Shown here: piece by piece, positions 22,698-31,399 of the stretch | Layout of the letters: every line of letters starts with the position of its first letter | How positions within the stretch are numbered: position 1 is the first letter of the stretch | Assembly (NCBI RefSeq): GCF_025857195.1 | Contig: NZ_CP109787.1 | Coordinates: 747,501 to 811,500, forward strand | Source of the DNA: Leisingera thetidis | GTDB lineage: Bacteria; Pseudomonadota; Alphaproteobacteria; Rhodobacterales; Rhodobacteraceae | Length of the DNA: 64,000 nt | Direction: 5' to 3' | Made by a program: the position numbers and the translations under genes | Notes under the pieces: generated by a model | What the model was told of the DNA's origin: nothing | Databases searched by the model: none | What the model saw: the letters and a program-made list of their open reading frames with translations, nothing else

Positions 22698-24575
22698 ATG
22701 ATCCACGCTCTCGACCTTCTGGAACCCGAAGAAACGGTTGGCAACCTGTGGCACGGCATGGCCTCGCGGATCGGTGCCGCTGAGGACGGAACCGAACACA
22801 CCGTCCGGTTCGAGGACATGCGCGCCAGCGTGGCGGCGCTGTTCCGGGCGCTGGGCGGGGCCGGGGGCGTGGAAATCCAGGTGGCGCCTGCGGTGCTGTC
22901 GGACCACCGCCCGGACCGGCTGCGCCGCATCGGCACGCCGCGCGAAATGGTTCATGTCGCCAGTTTCGACGGGGAACGCCTGCGCCTGCCGCCGGAAATG
23001 GCGGCCTTTCCCAGCCGTGCGCTGAACCGCAAGGCCTATCTGTGGCTGGCCGCGATGGCCGCCACGATTGACCTGCCGGCGCGCAACGACGACCGCTATC
23101 AGGCCGATCAGCTGGAGATCGCTGCCAATGCCCGGGCTGCGGACAAGGTGTTTGCCGCCTGTCCGGGACTGCGGTCCGGCTACGGCGCGTTCTGTGCCCA
23201 TACCGCCGCGACCCGCAAGCGCAACGGCCTGCCGCGGTCCGAAGCCCGGATCGAGCGGATGGTGCTGGATCAGATCGGCTCTGACTGCCGTATCGCCGAA
23301 CCCTGCACCTGCACCGCGCCGCGCGGCTACCGGAGCTATCAGCCGGTGCCCTTCTGGCTGCGTTTGCCGGTGCCGCAGGCGGGCAGGGGGGCAGCCCCCG
23401 AGGCGGAAGAGATGAAAACCCCGGGCCTCGCCGTGTCCACCCGCAAGACGGCCAAGCGGCAGGATCAGGACCAGACAACCCGCAAGGACAGCTTCATCGT
23501 CCACCGGTTCGAATCCATCCTGTCCTGGGCCGAAAGCCTGAACATCAACCGGATGGTCGATGACGATGACAACGAGAACGCCCAGAAAGCGGCGGAGGAT
23601 CAGGACAACCTTACTCTCACGCAGCACATGAAACGCGCGGCCTCGCGCCTGCGGATCTCGCTGGACCTGTCGCCGCAGGATGCGGAGCACGAACGGCTGG
23701 CGGGGCAGTTCACCTATCCCGAATGGAACCACCGGCTGGGCAAGCACATGCCTGCCCATACCTGCGTGCTGGAGGCCGAAGGCAAGCCCGCCGACAGCTT
23801 CCAGCCCGATCCGCGGCTGGTGGCCCGCGTGCGCCGCCAGTTCGCGCCGCTGCACCCGCGCCGGGTCATGCTGCCGCGCCAGCTGGATGGCGAGGAGCTG
23901 GATCTGGAAGCGGTGGTGAAATCCCATGTCGACCTCGCCTGCGGCCAGCAGGGCAGCGACCGGGTCTGGCAGGCCAGCCGCCCGATGGCCCGCGATTTGA
24001 GCGTGGCGGTGCTGATGGACTGCTCCCGCTCCACCGAGGCCACGGTCGGCGACCGCCCGGTCATCGAGACCGCCCGGGAATCCCTCGCGGCGCTGGCCGG
24101 CGGCATTGCCACTGCAGGCGACCGGCTGGGCATCTGGGGTTTTTCCTCGCTGCGCCGCGACCGGGTGTTTGTGACCCGCGCCAAGGGCTTCGAGGATCCG
24201 ATGTCAGAGGCGGTCACCGCCCGCATCGGCGGCTTCAAGCCCGGGCACTACACCCGGCTTGGCGCTGCGATCCGCCATGCTTCCGCCCAGCTGGCCGACG
24301 AAGGCGCGGAACGCCGCCTGCTCTTGGTGCTGACCGACGGCAAGCCCAATGACCTGGACCACTACGAAGGCGTTCACGGCATCGAAGACAGCCGCATGGC
24401 GGTGCGCGAGGCCCGCGCGCTGGGCCAGTCTGTGCATGGCGTGGTGATCGACGCCGACGGGCAGGACTGGTTTGCCCGCATCTTCGGCCGCGCCGGTTTC
24501 ACCCTGCTGCCGGACCCCTGCCGGCTGCCGCGCGCCTTGCCGGAAATCTATCAATCCCTGACCATGGAGCACTGA
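22698..24575 (+). CDS. norD: NorD, von Willebrand factor A domain protein (625 aa)
   Basis: The VWA partner of NorQ in NO-reductase maturation. The ATG at 22698 (MIHALDLLEPEE) is 4 nt after the norQ stop. The C-terminal VWA domain (from ~430) has the metal-ion site DCSRSTEA and later LTDGKPND. A central acidic stretch (DDDDNENAQKAAED) and a Cys-rich segment (CRIAEPCTCTAP) are present, as is usual. Cytoplasmic. Confidence 0.96.
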   Translation: MIHALDLLEPEETVGNLWHGMASRIGAAEDGTEHTVRFEDMRASVAALFRALGGAGGVEIQVAPAVLSDHRPDRLRRIGTPREMVHVASFDGERLRLPPEMAAFPSRALNRKAYLWLAAMAATIDLPARNDDRYQADQLEIAANARAADKVFAACPGLRSGYGAFCAHTAATRKRNGLPRSEARIERMVLDQIGSDCRIAEPCTCTAPRGYRSYQPVPFWLRLPVPQAGRGAAPEAEEMKTPGLAVSTRKTAKRQDQDQTTRKDSFIVHRFESILSWAESLNINRMVDDDDNENAQKAAEDQDNLTLTQHMKRAASRLRISLDLSPQDAEHERLAGQFTYPEWNHRLGKHMPAHTCVLEAEGKPADSFQPDPRLVARVRRQFAPLHPRRVMLPRQLDGEELDLEAVVKSHVDLACGQQGSDRVWQASRPMARDLSVAVLMDCSRSTEATVGDRPVIETARESLAALAGGIATAGDRLGIWGFSSLRRDRVFVTRAKGFEDPMSEAVTARIGGFKPGHYTRLGAAIRHASAQLADEGAERRLLLVLTDGKPNDLDHYEGVHGIEDSRMAVREARALGQSVHGVVIDADGQDWFARIFGRAGFTLLPDPCRLPRALPEIYQSLTMEH

Positions 24576-24576
24576 G

Positions 24577-24750
24577 ATGAAACGCATCCTCTCTCTGGCC
24601 CTTCTGGCCCCCTCCGGCGCCTTTGCCGCCGCATTCGAGCGCCCCGTTCCGCAGCCGCAGACCGAAACTGCGGAGTTCTGGTTCCTGGCCGCCTCCATTG
24701 CGCTGATCGCCAGCCTGTGCCTGGTGCAGTATCTGGTGAGCCGCAGATGA
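24577..24750 (+). CDS. Small nor-operon membrane protein (57 aa)
   Basis: Starts one base after the norD stop, with the ribosome site GGAG at the end of norD. The product has a signal-peptide-like N-terminus (MKRILSLALLAPSGAFAAAF), a short Pro/Gln/Glu linker, and one transmembrane helix (FWFLAASIALIASLCLVQYLV). Its TGA stop overlaps the next ATG (ATGA). The tight coupling on both sides supports expression with norCBQD. I do not recognise a named family; it may be specific to Rhodobacterales nor operons. Confidence 0.7.
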   Translation: MKRILSLALLAPSGAFAAAFERPVPQPQTETAEFWFLAASIALIASLCLVQYLVSRR

Positions 24751-24971
24751 CCCCGCAGCCCTCCTGGCGCCTGCTGGCGGCGCTCTACCCGTTCGGGGCG
24801 GGCGCAGCGGCGGTCAACCTGTTCTTTGCCTCGCTGATCGCCAGCTGGCTGGGCTGGCGGGTGCTTTCTCCTTATGAAGCCGTGGCCTGGGGGCTGCTGC
24901 TGGGCCTGCCGGCCACCTATGCCTTCGGCCGCCACATCGCCCGGCTGATGCAGCAGGCCGATGGCGGCTGA
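24747..24971 (+). CDS. Small nor-operon membrane protein, NorF-like (74 aa)
   Basis: ATGA overlap with the preceding gene. It has two transmembrane helices (YPFGAGAAAVNLFFASLIASWLGW region and VAWGLLLGLPATYAFGRHI), with a proline-containing loop. Size and topology fit NorF (about 75 residues, two helices) of Paracoccus-type nor operons, though I cannot confirm homology by eye and no NorE precedes it. It is the last gene of the operon. Confidence 0.65.
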   Translation: MTPQPSWRLLAALYPFGAGAAAVNLFFASLIASWLGWRVLSPYEAVAWGLLLGLPATYAFGRHIARLMQQADGG

Positions 24972-24984
24972 TCCGTTCCGGGAT

Positions 24985-25014
24985 TTGAAAAAGGCCCTGC
25001 AGAAGCAGGGCCTT
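24985..25014 (-). terminator. Intrinsic terminator of the EF-hand gene
   Basis: A perfect 10-bp hairpin (AAGGCCCTGC, loop AGAA, GCAGGGCCTT at 24991-25014), followed on the minus strand by TTTC. It lies 76 bp downstream of the EF-hand gene stop. On the plus strand it follows the nor operon but lacks a U-run, so it may act weakly in both directions. Confidence 0.7.
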
Positions 25015-25089
25015 GGCACCATTTAACATCCGGGGGGACACAAGGTGGCAAGGCGGCCCGGTGTTCGGGGGAGCCGCCTTGCCGCGGGA

Positions 25090-25338
25090 TCAGCCGGCTG
25101 CTGCCAGCAGCCCGGCTTCTTCCGCTGCCTGAACCTCGGCCAGATCGGCCTCGCCATCGGCATTGGCGTCGATGGTGGCAAAGGTTTCCGCGGTCAGGTC
25201 CGGGAAGGCCGCCTGCAGTTCTTCCAGCGAATAGGTGCCGTTGCCGTCCACGTCGGCTTCGGTGATGGATTCCATCGCCGCCAGCGGCGAAGCGGCCAGA
25301 GCAGCAAAGGCGACGGCGGTCAGCGTGAATTTTTTCAT
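25090..25338 (-). CDS. Secreted EF-hand protein (82 aa)
   Basis: The start at ATG 25338 (MKKFTLTAVAFAALAASPLAA) gives a clear signal peptide, cleaved near residue 21. Two calcium-binding loops follow: DVDGNGTYSLEE and DANADGEADLAE, both with acidic residues at the expected positions. The mature protein is about 60 residues, acidic and presumably periplasmic. Its role is not known; similar short EF-hand proteins are common in Roseobacters. Confidence 0.9.
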   Translation of the reverse strand: MKKFTLTAVAFAALAASPLAAMESITEADVDGNGTYSLEELQAAFPDLTAETFATIDANADGEADLAEVQAAEEAGLLAAAG

Positions 25339-25712
25339 GTGAGACACTCCATTCATTTGTTTGGCTTTCTACCTGCGGCCACGGTGTTCCGCATGCCGTG
25401 GCATAGAGCTAGTCGGTGCATGCGCCGGGTGCTATCCTCCTGAGCCCGGACGGCATTTTCCGGCGCCGGGCTGCCGGAAAGGCGGGCCCGCCTCGGCGCT
25501 TTGCCGCCCTGCAGGCCGGCTGATCCTTTCTCCGCTCAGGCGTGGCTGCCGGTCCTGCAGATTTCTGCCTGCACTCCGTACCGCTGGCAGCGGCACCTTG
25601 AAATTCCCGGTCCGGGTGCAAGCCCGCACGGAGTTTTTTGGCCGCCCGCGTGGACAAGGCCGGAATGCCTTCTAGGTAGCATAGGGGTGTGTTCATTTAG
25701 GCGGCGGGGGTT
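25339..25712. other. Intergenic stretch without recognised gene
   Basis: About 370 bp between divergently transcribed genes (the EF-hand gene and the first exopolysaccharide-locus gene). Frames on both strands are present only because of high GC; none has a convincing ribosome site. It should hold both promoters. Confidence 0.5.
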
Positions 25713-26843
25713 GTGGCTGCAAAGTTTGAAATCATCACGGATCTGGCCGCGCTGGAGGCGCTGCAGCCCGCTTGGACGGAGCTGCATGGCGCCTGCGCGG
25801 GCGGGCCGTTTTCCTCGATGGACTGGATCCTGGCCTGGGCCGCAGCCTTCGGCCAGGATGCCGTGCCGCGGATCGGCTGCGCCTGGCGCGACGGCCAGCT
25901 GACGGCGGCGCTCCCTCTGGGGTTGAAACGCGAGGCCCTATGGCCGGGCGGCCCCCGGCTGCGCAAGCTGTCGATGCTGTGCAGCGACCGGGCCGGCTTC
26001 CACGACGCGCTGGCCGCACCAGGGCATGAAGAGGATGCTGCCGTCCTTATGGCAGAGATGCTGGCGGCCCGGGACTGCGATGTTGCCGATCTGTCGCCGA
26101 TGCGGACGGGCAGGGCCTGCGGCCGGATCAGCGGTGCAGCCGGCGGCGGCCGCTTCCGCAGCCGTCAGCGGGAGGAGATCAGCGCTGCCGTCTGCCGCCA
26201 CGACGACGGGCTGGAGGCCTGCCTGGCCCGGCGCAGCAAGAAATTCCGCCGTTCTCTGCGCGCCGGGCACCGGGCGCTTGAAACGCGGGACCACGAGCTG
26301 CTGACGGCAGACCGCCCGGATGCAGAGGCGGACCGCATTCTGGAAGGTGCGCTGGTGCTGTCGGCCCGCTCCTGGAAGGCCCGCCTGGGTACCGACATCG
26401 GCACTGACACCCGCACCCGCGTCTTCTTTCAGGAGCTTTGGCGGCGGATGTCGGCCAGCGGCACAATGGTGGTGCACCTCCTGACCATTGACGGCCGTCC
26501 GGCTGCCAGCAGCCTCTGTGTCGAGGCGGGCAGCACCGCCTACGGGCTGGTCCTCGATTTCGACGAAAGCTACGGCAAGATATCGCCGGGACGGATCATG
26601 GCCTGGAGGGGCATCGAATCCGCCATCGCCCGCGGAATGGACCGGTCCAACACCCTGCGCTCCACGCCGTTTCTGGACCGGTTGGGCGACAGTTTCGAAA
26701 CCTTCCACCGGCTGCGCATCTGCCGCCGCTACCGGCAGGCCGATCTGTGGCTGGCAGCTCAGGACCTGCTGCGCCCGGTGGGAAAGAAAGCGCGCAAGCT
26801 CAAGCAGCTGCGCACCCGGAAACGGTCGGCTTTCGTCGGCTGA
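25713..26843 (+). CDS. GNAT/CelD-like acyltransferase, exopolysaccharide locus (376 aa)
   Basis: A protein of the FemAB/GNAT superfamily of the kind found in cellulose and exopolysaccharide loci (CelD/BcsL-like). Family features: basic segment RRSKKFRRSLRAGHRAL before the C-terminal GNAT fold, HLLTIDGRPAASSLCVEAGS, and YGLVLDFDESYGKISPGRIMAWRGIE, which matches the FDExYxxxSPG motif shared with the protein at 43046-44221. The start is GTG at 25713. It probably acylates or aminoacylates a polysaccharide or precursor in the cytoplasm; the substrate is not known. Confidence 0.82.
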   Translation: MAAKFEIITDLAALEALQPAWTELHGACAGGPFSSMDWILAWAAAFGQDAVPRIGCAWRDGQLTAALPLGLKREALWPGGPRLRKLSMLCSDRAGFHDALAAPGHEEDAAVLMAEMLAARDCDVADLSPMRTGRACGRISGAAGGGRFRSRQREEISAAVCRHDDGLEACLARRSKKFRRSLRAGHRALETRDHELLTADRPDAEADRILEGALVLSARSWKARLGTDIGTDTRTRVFFQELWRRMSASGTMVVHLLTIDGRPAASSLCVEAGSTAYGLVLDFDESYGKISPGRIMAWRGIESAIARGMDRSNTLRSTPFLDRLGDSFETFHRLRICRRYRQADLWLAAQDLLRPVGKKARKLKQLRTRKRSAFVG

Positions 26844-26870
26844 CCGCAACAGCAAAGGGAGGGACCGCCT

Positions 26871-28100
26871 ATGGCCCGCCGCATCATCACCCGCCGGATG
26901 CAGGCCCGTTTGGCCGGCGCTGCAGTTCTGACCTGTGCGGCGGCCTTCACGGCGGCGGCAGGGTCTCCATTTCTGGGGCCGGGGGATGAGGTGAATATCT
27001 CGGTCCTGAACCGTGATGACCTGTCCCAGGACTACAGGGTCCGCCCGGACGGCAGGCTGTCCATGCATGTGGTAGGCGAAGTGACGGCGGCCGGGCAGAC
27101 TCCGGCGGCGCTGGAAGCCGATCTCGAGGCACTGCTGAGCGAGCGGACCGGCCTGCCGGCTTCGGTTGCGGTCAGCGTCACCCGCTGGCGACCGGTCTAT
27201 GCGCTTGGCGATGTGGTCACACCTGGTGAAATTGCCTTTCGCGAGGGCCTCACGGTTGGGCGGATCCTGGCGGTTTCCGGCGGGTTGTACCCGCGTGAAA
27301 GCGAAGCGGCCTCCAGCCAGCTGGATATCCGGATCGCCGATGAACGGGCGAAGATAGCAGTGCGCCAGTCTGCCATGGTGGAGCTGCACGCGCAGCGGCT
27401 GCGGCTTTTGGCGGAAAGCTCGGGCGCGGTGGCGCTGGCACCGGATGCGGAATTCTCGGCCTTGGCCGGGCCGGAGGCAGAGCTTCTGATTTCCGAACAA
27501 TTGGCGATTCTGCGCAGCCGCGCCGACCGCGATCAGGTCCGCGCCGCCTCGGCGCAGGTTCAGGCCGAACTGGCCTCGCAGGAAGCCAGTGCTCTGTCCG
27601 AGCAGCAGGCGATCCTGCGCGAACAGATCGAAACCAGCGCCAAGGCGCTGCAGGATCTCGAAGGCCTGCTGGACCGCGGTCTGACCAGCACCGAACGGGT
27701 GCGCCAGCTGCGCACCATATACAATGACGAAAACATCGAACTGATGCTCTCGGCCAGCTACGAAGCCCGCGCCCGCCAGACCGAAGTCAACCTGCTGGCT
27801 TCGGTGGAGGATGCCCGCCGGGTCCGGATGGAGGAAATTGCCTCGGAACTGGCAACGGTAATGTCCGGCATCCGCACCGAGGAGGCTGAAATCACGGCTT
27901 CCCGCGAGCTGATCCGGGCCCTGTCCGCGGCGCTGGGCGAGGTGCCCGCCACCGGCCCATTGCTGCCGCCGGAGTTCCGCATCCGCCGCAACACGGAGCA
28001 GGGCGAGCAGGTCCTGCCGGCGGCCTTGAATTCCGAACTCCTCCCCGGCGATCTGCTGGAGATCCGCCGCGGCGGGTTTGCTGTCGCGGAGCCGGGCTAG
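26871..28100 (+). CDS. Polysaccharide export protein, Wza/SLBB family (409 aa)
   Basis: An outer-membrane or periplasmic export channel component. A signal peptide (ARLAGAAVLTCAAAFTAAAG) is followed by the poly_export domain (GPGDEVNISVLNRDDLSQDYRVRPDGRLSMHVVGEV, residues ~35-85), then an SLBB-like region (VYALGDVVTPGEIAFREGLTV), and a long coiled coil (~160-350) that is unusual for Wza and resembles ExoF-type proteins. There is no lipobox cysteine in the signal peptide. The ribosome site is GGGAGGGA. Follows the acyltransferase gene by 28 nt. Confidence 0.9.
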   Translation: MARRIITRRMQARLAGAAVLTCAAAFTAAAGSPFLGPGDEVNISVLNRDDLSQDYRVRPDGRLSMHVVGEVTAAGQTPAALEADLEALLSERTGLPASVAVSVTRWRPVYALGDVVTPGEIAFREGLTVGRILAVSGGLYPRESEAASSQLDIRIADERAKIAVRQSAMVELHAQRLRLLAESSGAVALAPDAEFSALAGPEAELLISEQLAILRSRADRDQVRAASAQVQAELASQEASALSEQQAILREQIETSAKALQDLEGLLDRGLTSTERVRQLRTIYNDENIELMLSASYEARARQTEVNLLASVEDARRVRMEEIASELATVMSGIRTEEAEITASRELIRALSAALGEVPATGPLLPPEFRIRRNTEQGEQVLPAALNSELLPGDLLEIRRGGFAVAEPG

Positions 28101-28137
28101 ATCCCGCCCGGGGCACAGCGGCCGGCGAGTCCTGCCT

Positions 28138-30108
28138 TTATCCCAACTCGTCGATACAGCACTTCATGAGGTCCAGGATGCGGGTGGTATCCGCCTCGGT
28201 GGACACCGGCAGCATGGTGAATTTCGATTTGTAGAACGCTTTCTCGCCCAATATGACGCCTTCCTGCGCGAACCTTGCCACCACGTCCTTCAGCGGCGCA
28301 GGCAGCTCGGCCAGCATGAACGGCGCCTGACTGGGGAAGTAGGACAACCCCATGGCTTGCAGTTCTTCCTCCATGCGGCGGCGCTGGGCGAGGGTGCTGT
28401 CCCGCACCAGCTTCCGGTGCGCCTGATCCTGCAGGGCGGCAATCGCCGCTTTCTCCGACAGATGCGAGATGCTGAAGATCCGTTCGGCGCAGTTCAGCAG
28501 CTGGATGTGCTCGGGCCGTCCATAGGCGTAGCCGACCCGCATAGAGGCCAGCGCATAGAATTTCGAAAAGGTGCGCAGGCCGAAGATAGGCCGCTCCCGG
28601 CGTTCCAGCAGTCCGGCGGCGCTGATTGCTTCCGGGTCATCGCAATACTCGAAATAGGCCTCATCCAGCAGCACCGGCAGACCTGCCGGCAGCTTGTCCA
28701 GAAACGCCAGCAGCGCGTTGCGATTCAGCACCGCGCCTTCGGGATTGCTGGGGGAAATCAGATAGACCAGCCGTGTCACCGGGGTGACGGCTGCAGCAAC
28801 CGCATTCAGGTCATGCTCCGGCTGCCCGTTCCGCAGCCGCATCGGCACCTTGCGGACGGTCAGCCCGCGCTTGCGGCACAGCATGTTGAAGCCGAACCAT
28901 CCCGGCTTGCCGCCGATGACCTCGTCTCCGGGCTGGGTGAAGATTTCCAGAAACCGGTCCAATACTTCCCAGGATCCGTTGCCGATGGCGAAATGCGCCG
29001 GCGTCAGCCCGTATTCCGCAGCCAGCGCAGCGGTCAGGCCTGCATGGCTTTCGTCCGGGTAGATCGAGGCCGGGCGCAGTTGCAATTCGCGGGTGACCGC
29101 TTCAATCACTTTCGGCGAGGCACCATACTGGTTCTCGGCCCGGTCGAAGATCCGGAAGTCCGGATCGCCGCGCACGACATCGCGGCCATTGTGGGTGTAC
29201 TTCTTGTAGGTGAAGGGCACTGACGCGGCCAGCGGGGATTGCGCGGCCAGTTCGGTTTCCGGGGCGTCCAGCATCCTCGGCGCGGAAAAGCTGCGTCCGC
29301 TGACCGCGCCGGCAGGCGCTTCGGCCAGCCGCAGAAAGGCGGGCACCACGGTGTCCGGTTCCGGAAGCATGCTGGCCCGCACCGCTCCCAGCGCCTGTTC
29401 GGTCATGTCGGTATGGATCCCGGTCAGGCGCAGGGTGCAGGAGACGATCCCGGCCGCACCCGCATCGGCCGCCAGCTGGCGGCTCAGACCTTCCAGCGCA
29501 AATTTGGAAACTGCATAGGCTCCGGTGCTTTGCGCAGGGCTTTCCACAGCGCCGGAGCTGACATGGATAATCCGTCCGCCAGTGCCCTGCCGCTGCATCA
29601 GCGCCGCCGCCTGCGAAGCGGCGCGGAAGGCGCCTGTGGCATTGACATGCATCACCTCGTCAAATGCCTCCGGCGGCAGTTCCCACAGCACCTCTGCCGC
29701 GGGGCCGGACATGCCGGCATTGTTGATCAGAATGTCGAGCCCGCCCCAGGCCGCCTCGACCCGGGCAAAGGCGGCTTCCAGCGAGCCGTCGCCATTCAGT
29801 CCGGTGGTCAGTCCCAGCGCATCATGGCCGATCTCCGCCGCGGCTGCCTGCACCTTGCTGCTGCTGCGCCCGGTAATGGCAACCCTGGCGCCGGCTGCGG
29901 CAAACCCCTTGGCCACCGCCAGGCCGATGCCGCGGGTGCCGCCGGTAATCATCACCCGCGCCCCCTCCAGACCGTCTGCAGCGGGCAGCAGCGGCACCGG
30001 CTGCGCCCGGTCCGAGCCGGATTCACGCACCCGGTTCAAGGCCTTGGAGGCCAGCTCCTGGCCGACAGCCGCCAGGCGCAGCATCCGGCGCCGGAATAGT
30101 TTCACCAT
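28138..30108 (-). CDS. Fusion of short-chain dehydrogenase and PLP aminotransferase (656 aa)
   Basis: Residues ~45-270 form a complete SDR domain: TGGTRGIG (NAD(P) binding), NNAG, and the catalytic YAVSK with upstream serines (VSSGAVES). Residues ~300-655 form a fold-type I aminotransferase like histidinol-phosphate aminotransferase: ISPSNPEG, DEAYFEY and PLP-lysine motif FSKFYALASMRVGYAYG. The start has a GGGGGAGACG site. The domains act sequentially in principle: oxidation of a hydroxyl to a ketone, then amination. An amino-sugar or amino-alcohol building block for the exopolysaccharide or its decoration is possible, but this is inference. Continuous frame with no stop; I see no sign of a sequencing error. 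Confidence 0.88.
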   Translation of the reverse strand: MVKLFRRRMLRLAAVGQELASKALNRVRESGSDRAQPVPLLPAADGLEGARVMITGGTRGIGLAVAKGFAAAGARVAITGRSSSKVQAAAAEIGHDALGLTTGLNGDGSLEAAFARVEAAWGGLDILINNAGMSGPAAEVLWELPPEAFDEVMHVNATGAFRAASQAAALMQRQGTGGRIIHVSSGAVESPAQSTGAYAVSKFALEGLSRQLAADAGAAGIVSCTLRLTGIHTDMTEQALGAVRASMLPEPDTVVPAFLRLAEAPAGAVSGRSFSAPRMLDAPETELAAQSPLAASVPFTYKKYTHNGRDVVRGDPDFRIFDRAENQYGASPKVIEAVTRELQLRPASIYPDESHAGLTAALAAEYGLTPAHFAIGNGSWEVLDRFLEIFTQPGDEVIGGKPGWFGFNMLCRKRGLTVRKVPMRLRNGQPEHDLNAVAAAVTPVTRLVYLISPSNPEGAVLNRNALLAFLDKLPAGLPVLLDEAYFEYCDDPEAISAAGLLERRERPIFGLRTFSKFYALASMRVGYAYGRPEHIQLLNCAERIFSISHLSEKAAIAALQDQAHRKLVRDSTLAQRRRMEEELQAMGLSYFPSQAPFMLAELPAPLKDVVARFAQEGVILGEKAFYKSKFTMLPVSTEADTTRILDLMKCCIDELG

Positions 30109-30149
30109 TTCTCGTCTCCCCCAACGAGGCGGCCGGGTCCGGCCCCCAA

Positions 30150-31313
30150 CTACCGGATTCCTGCCGCCTTCCGGCCCGCCGCAGTTTGCGCGGACTCAAC
30201 AGGGGACAATAGCCCGCTTGCAAAACTGTCAAACGCCAGTGCCGCAAATGTTACTTGATACTTGGCCGCTGCCGCCCGGCCCATGGCCAGCTGGCGGCTG
30301 TCAGGCGGGGTCTGCAGGGCTTTGGTCATCGCATGGGCGAGCGCCTCTGCGTCCCCTGGCGGCACCAGTGTTCCCAGCTTGCCGCCCTGCAGGATTGCTT
30401 CCGGACCGAGGCAGCGGGTGGCGACCAGCGGCGTGCCGGCTGCCAGCGTCTCGACCGCGACATTGCCGAACCCTTCGCGCAGCGACGGCAGCACCGCCAG
30501 TTCCGCGCGGGCAAAATCGCGCAGCAGATCTGCGGAATAACCCATCAGCCTCACCCTTCCGGCAATGCCCAGCTGCTGAGCCAGCGCTTCCAGAGCCGGT
30601 GCCTCCGGTCCGGTTCCGTAGATCAGCAGCTCTGTCTGCGGCAGCGTTTTCTGCACCCCGGCAAAGGCTTGGAGCAGCACATCATGCCCCTTGTCCGGGA
30701 TCAGCCGCCCGGCTGCCACGATCCGCCCGGGCACGCGCGCCGGCGGATCATCGCGCAAACGGTCCAGTCCGGCACGGTCCAGTACCGGGTTCGGCAAGCA
30801 GGCAAGGGGCGGCCCGGGCAGATGCAGCGCGGCCTGCCAGCCGGTGCCGATCGCCTCCAGCGGCACCGCCAGCCGGTCCGCCCGCGGATAAAGCCCGCGG
30901 ATCAGCAGCCCGCGCAGCCAGGGATGCCGTGCCTTGGCGAGGTAGTCGCTGGCCGTGGTATGTTCCGAGATCACCAGCCGCGGCCGCTGCCGCCGCGGCA
31001 GCATCGCAACCGCCATCACTGCCGAAAGATTCATCGCGTTGGTGCCGGAATAGAGCAGCGCCGCCGGGTGCCGGCGCAGTAGCCGCGCCAGCGCCCGGGC
31101 CCGCAGCAGCAGTCCCCCGCCGCCGCAGCTCAGCACCGGCACATCCGGGGGCAGGGCGGCCAGAAGCTCGCCCTCGCGGCGGTTCAGGATCAGCAGCGGC
31201 GACCAGCGGCTGCGGTCCAGGCTGCACAGGAGCGATTTCACCACCACCTCGATCCCGCCGGCCTTCAAATGCGGCAGGGCAAAGGCGATGGTTTGCGGCT
31301 GTGATGCACTCAT
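30150..31313 (-). CDS. Glycosyltransferase family 4 (387 aa)
   Basis: A GT-B fold transferase of the exopolysaccharide locus. N-terminal LPHLKAGGIEVVV (GG loop) and a C-terminal domain with IVAAGRLIPDKGHDVLLQAF, YGTGPE and the EX7E signature REGFGNVAVE. Cytoplasmic, membrane-associated, using an NDP-sugar donor. Lies 41 nt upstream of the SDR-aminotransferase gene on the same strand. Confidence 0.93.
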   Translation of the reverse strand: MSASQPQTIAFALPHLKAGGIEVVVKSLLCSLDRSRWSPLLILNRREGELLAALPPDVPVLSCGGGGLLLRARALARLLRRHPAALLYSGTNAMNLSAVMAVAMLPRRQRPRLVISEHTTASDYLAKARHPWLRGLLIRGLYPRADRLAVPLEAIGTGWQAALHLPGPPLACLPNPVLDRAGLDRLRDDPPARVPGRIVAAGRLIPDKGHDVLLQAFAGVQKTLPQTELLIYGTGPEAPALEALAQQLGIAGRVRLMGYSADLLRDFARAELAVLPSLREGFGNVAVETLAAGTPLVATRCLGPEAILQGGKLGTLVPPGDAEALAHAMTKALQTPPDSRQLAMGRAAAAKYQVTFAALAFDSFASGLLSPVESAQTAAGRKAAGIR

Positions 31314-31399
31314 GTTCTGTCCCGGCAGGACGATCTCCGGGTCATTCCGGAAACGGGCCCTATATCCTTAGCTTGTTGTTTATTGAGAGTAGGTCTGCC

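Noticed and set aside
20090..22936. 948-codon frame antisense to norCBQ
   Set aside because: The norCBQ genes are unmistakable on the other strand; this is a GC-driven frame.
29525..31399. Upstream extension of the lyase-fold protein (frame runs from 29525)
   Set aside because: The extension is antisense to two genes, Pro/Ala/Arg-rich, and the ATG at 31400 gives a proper signal peptide.
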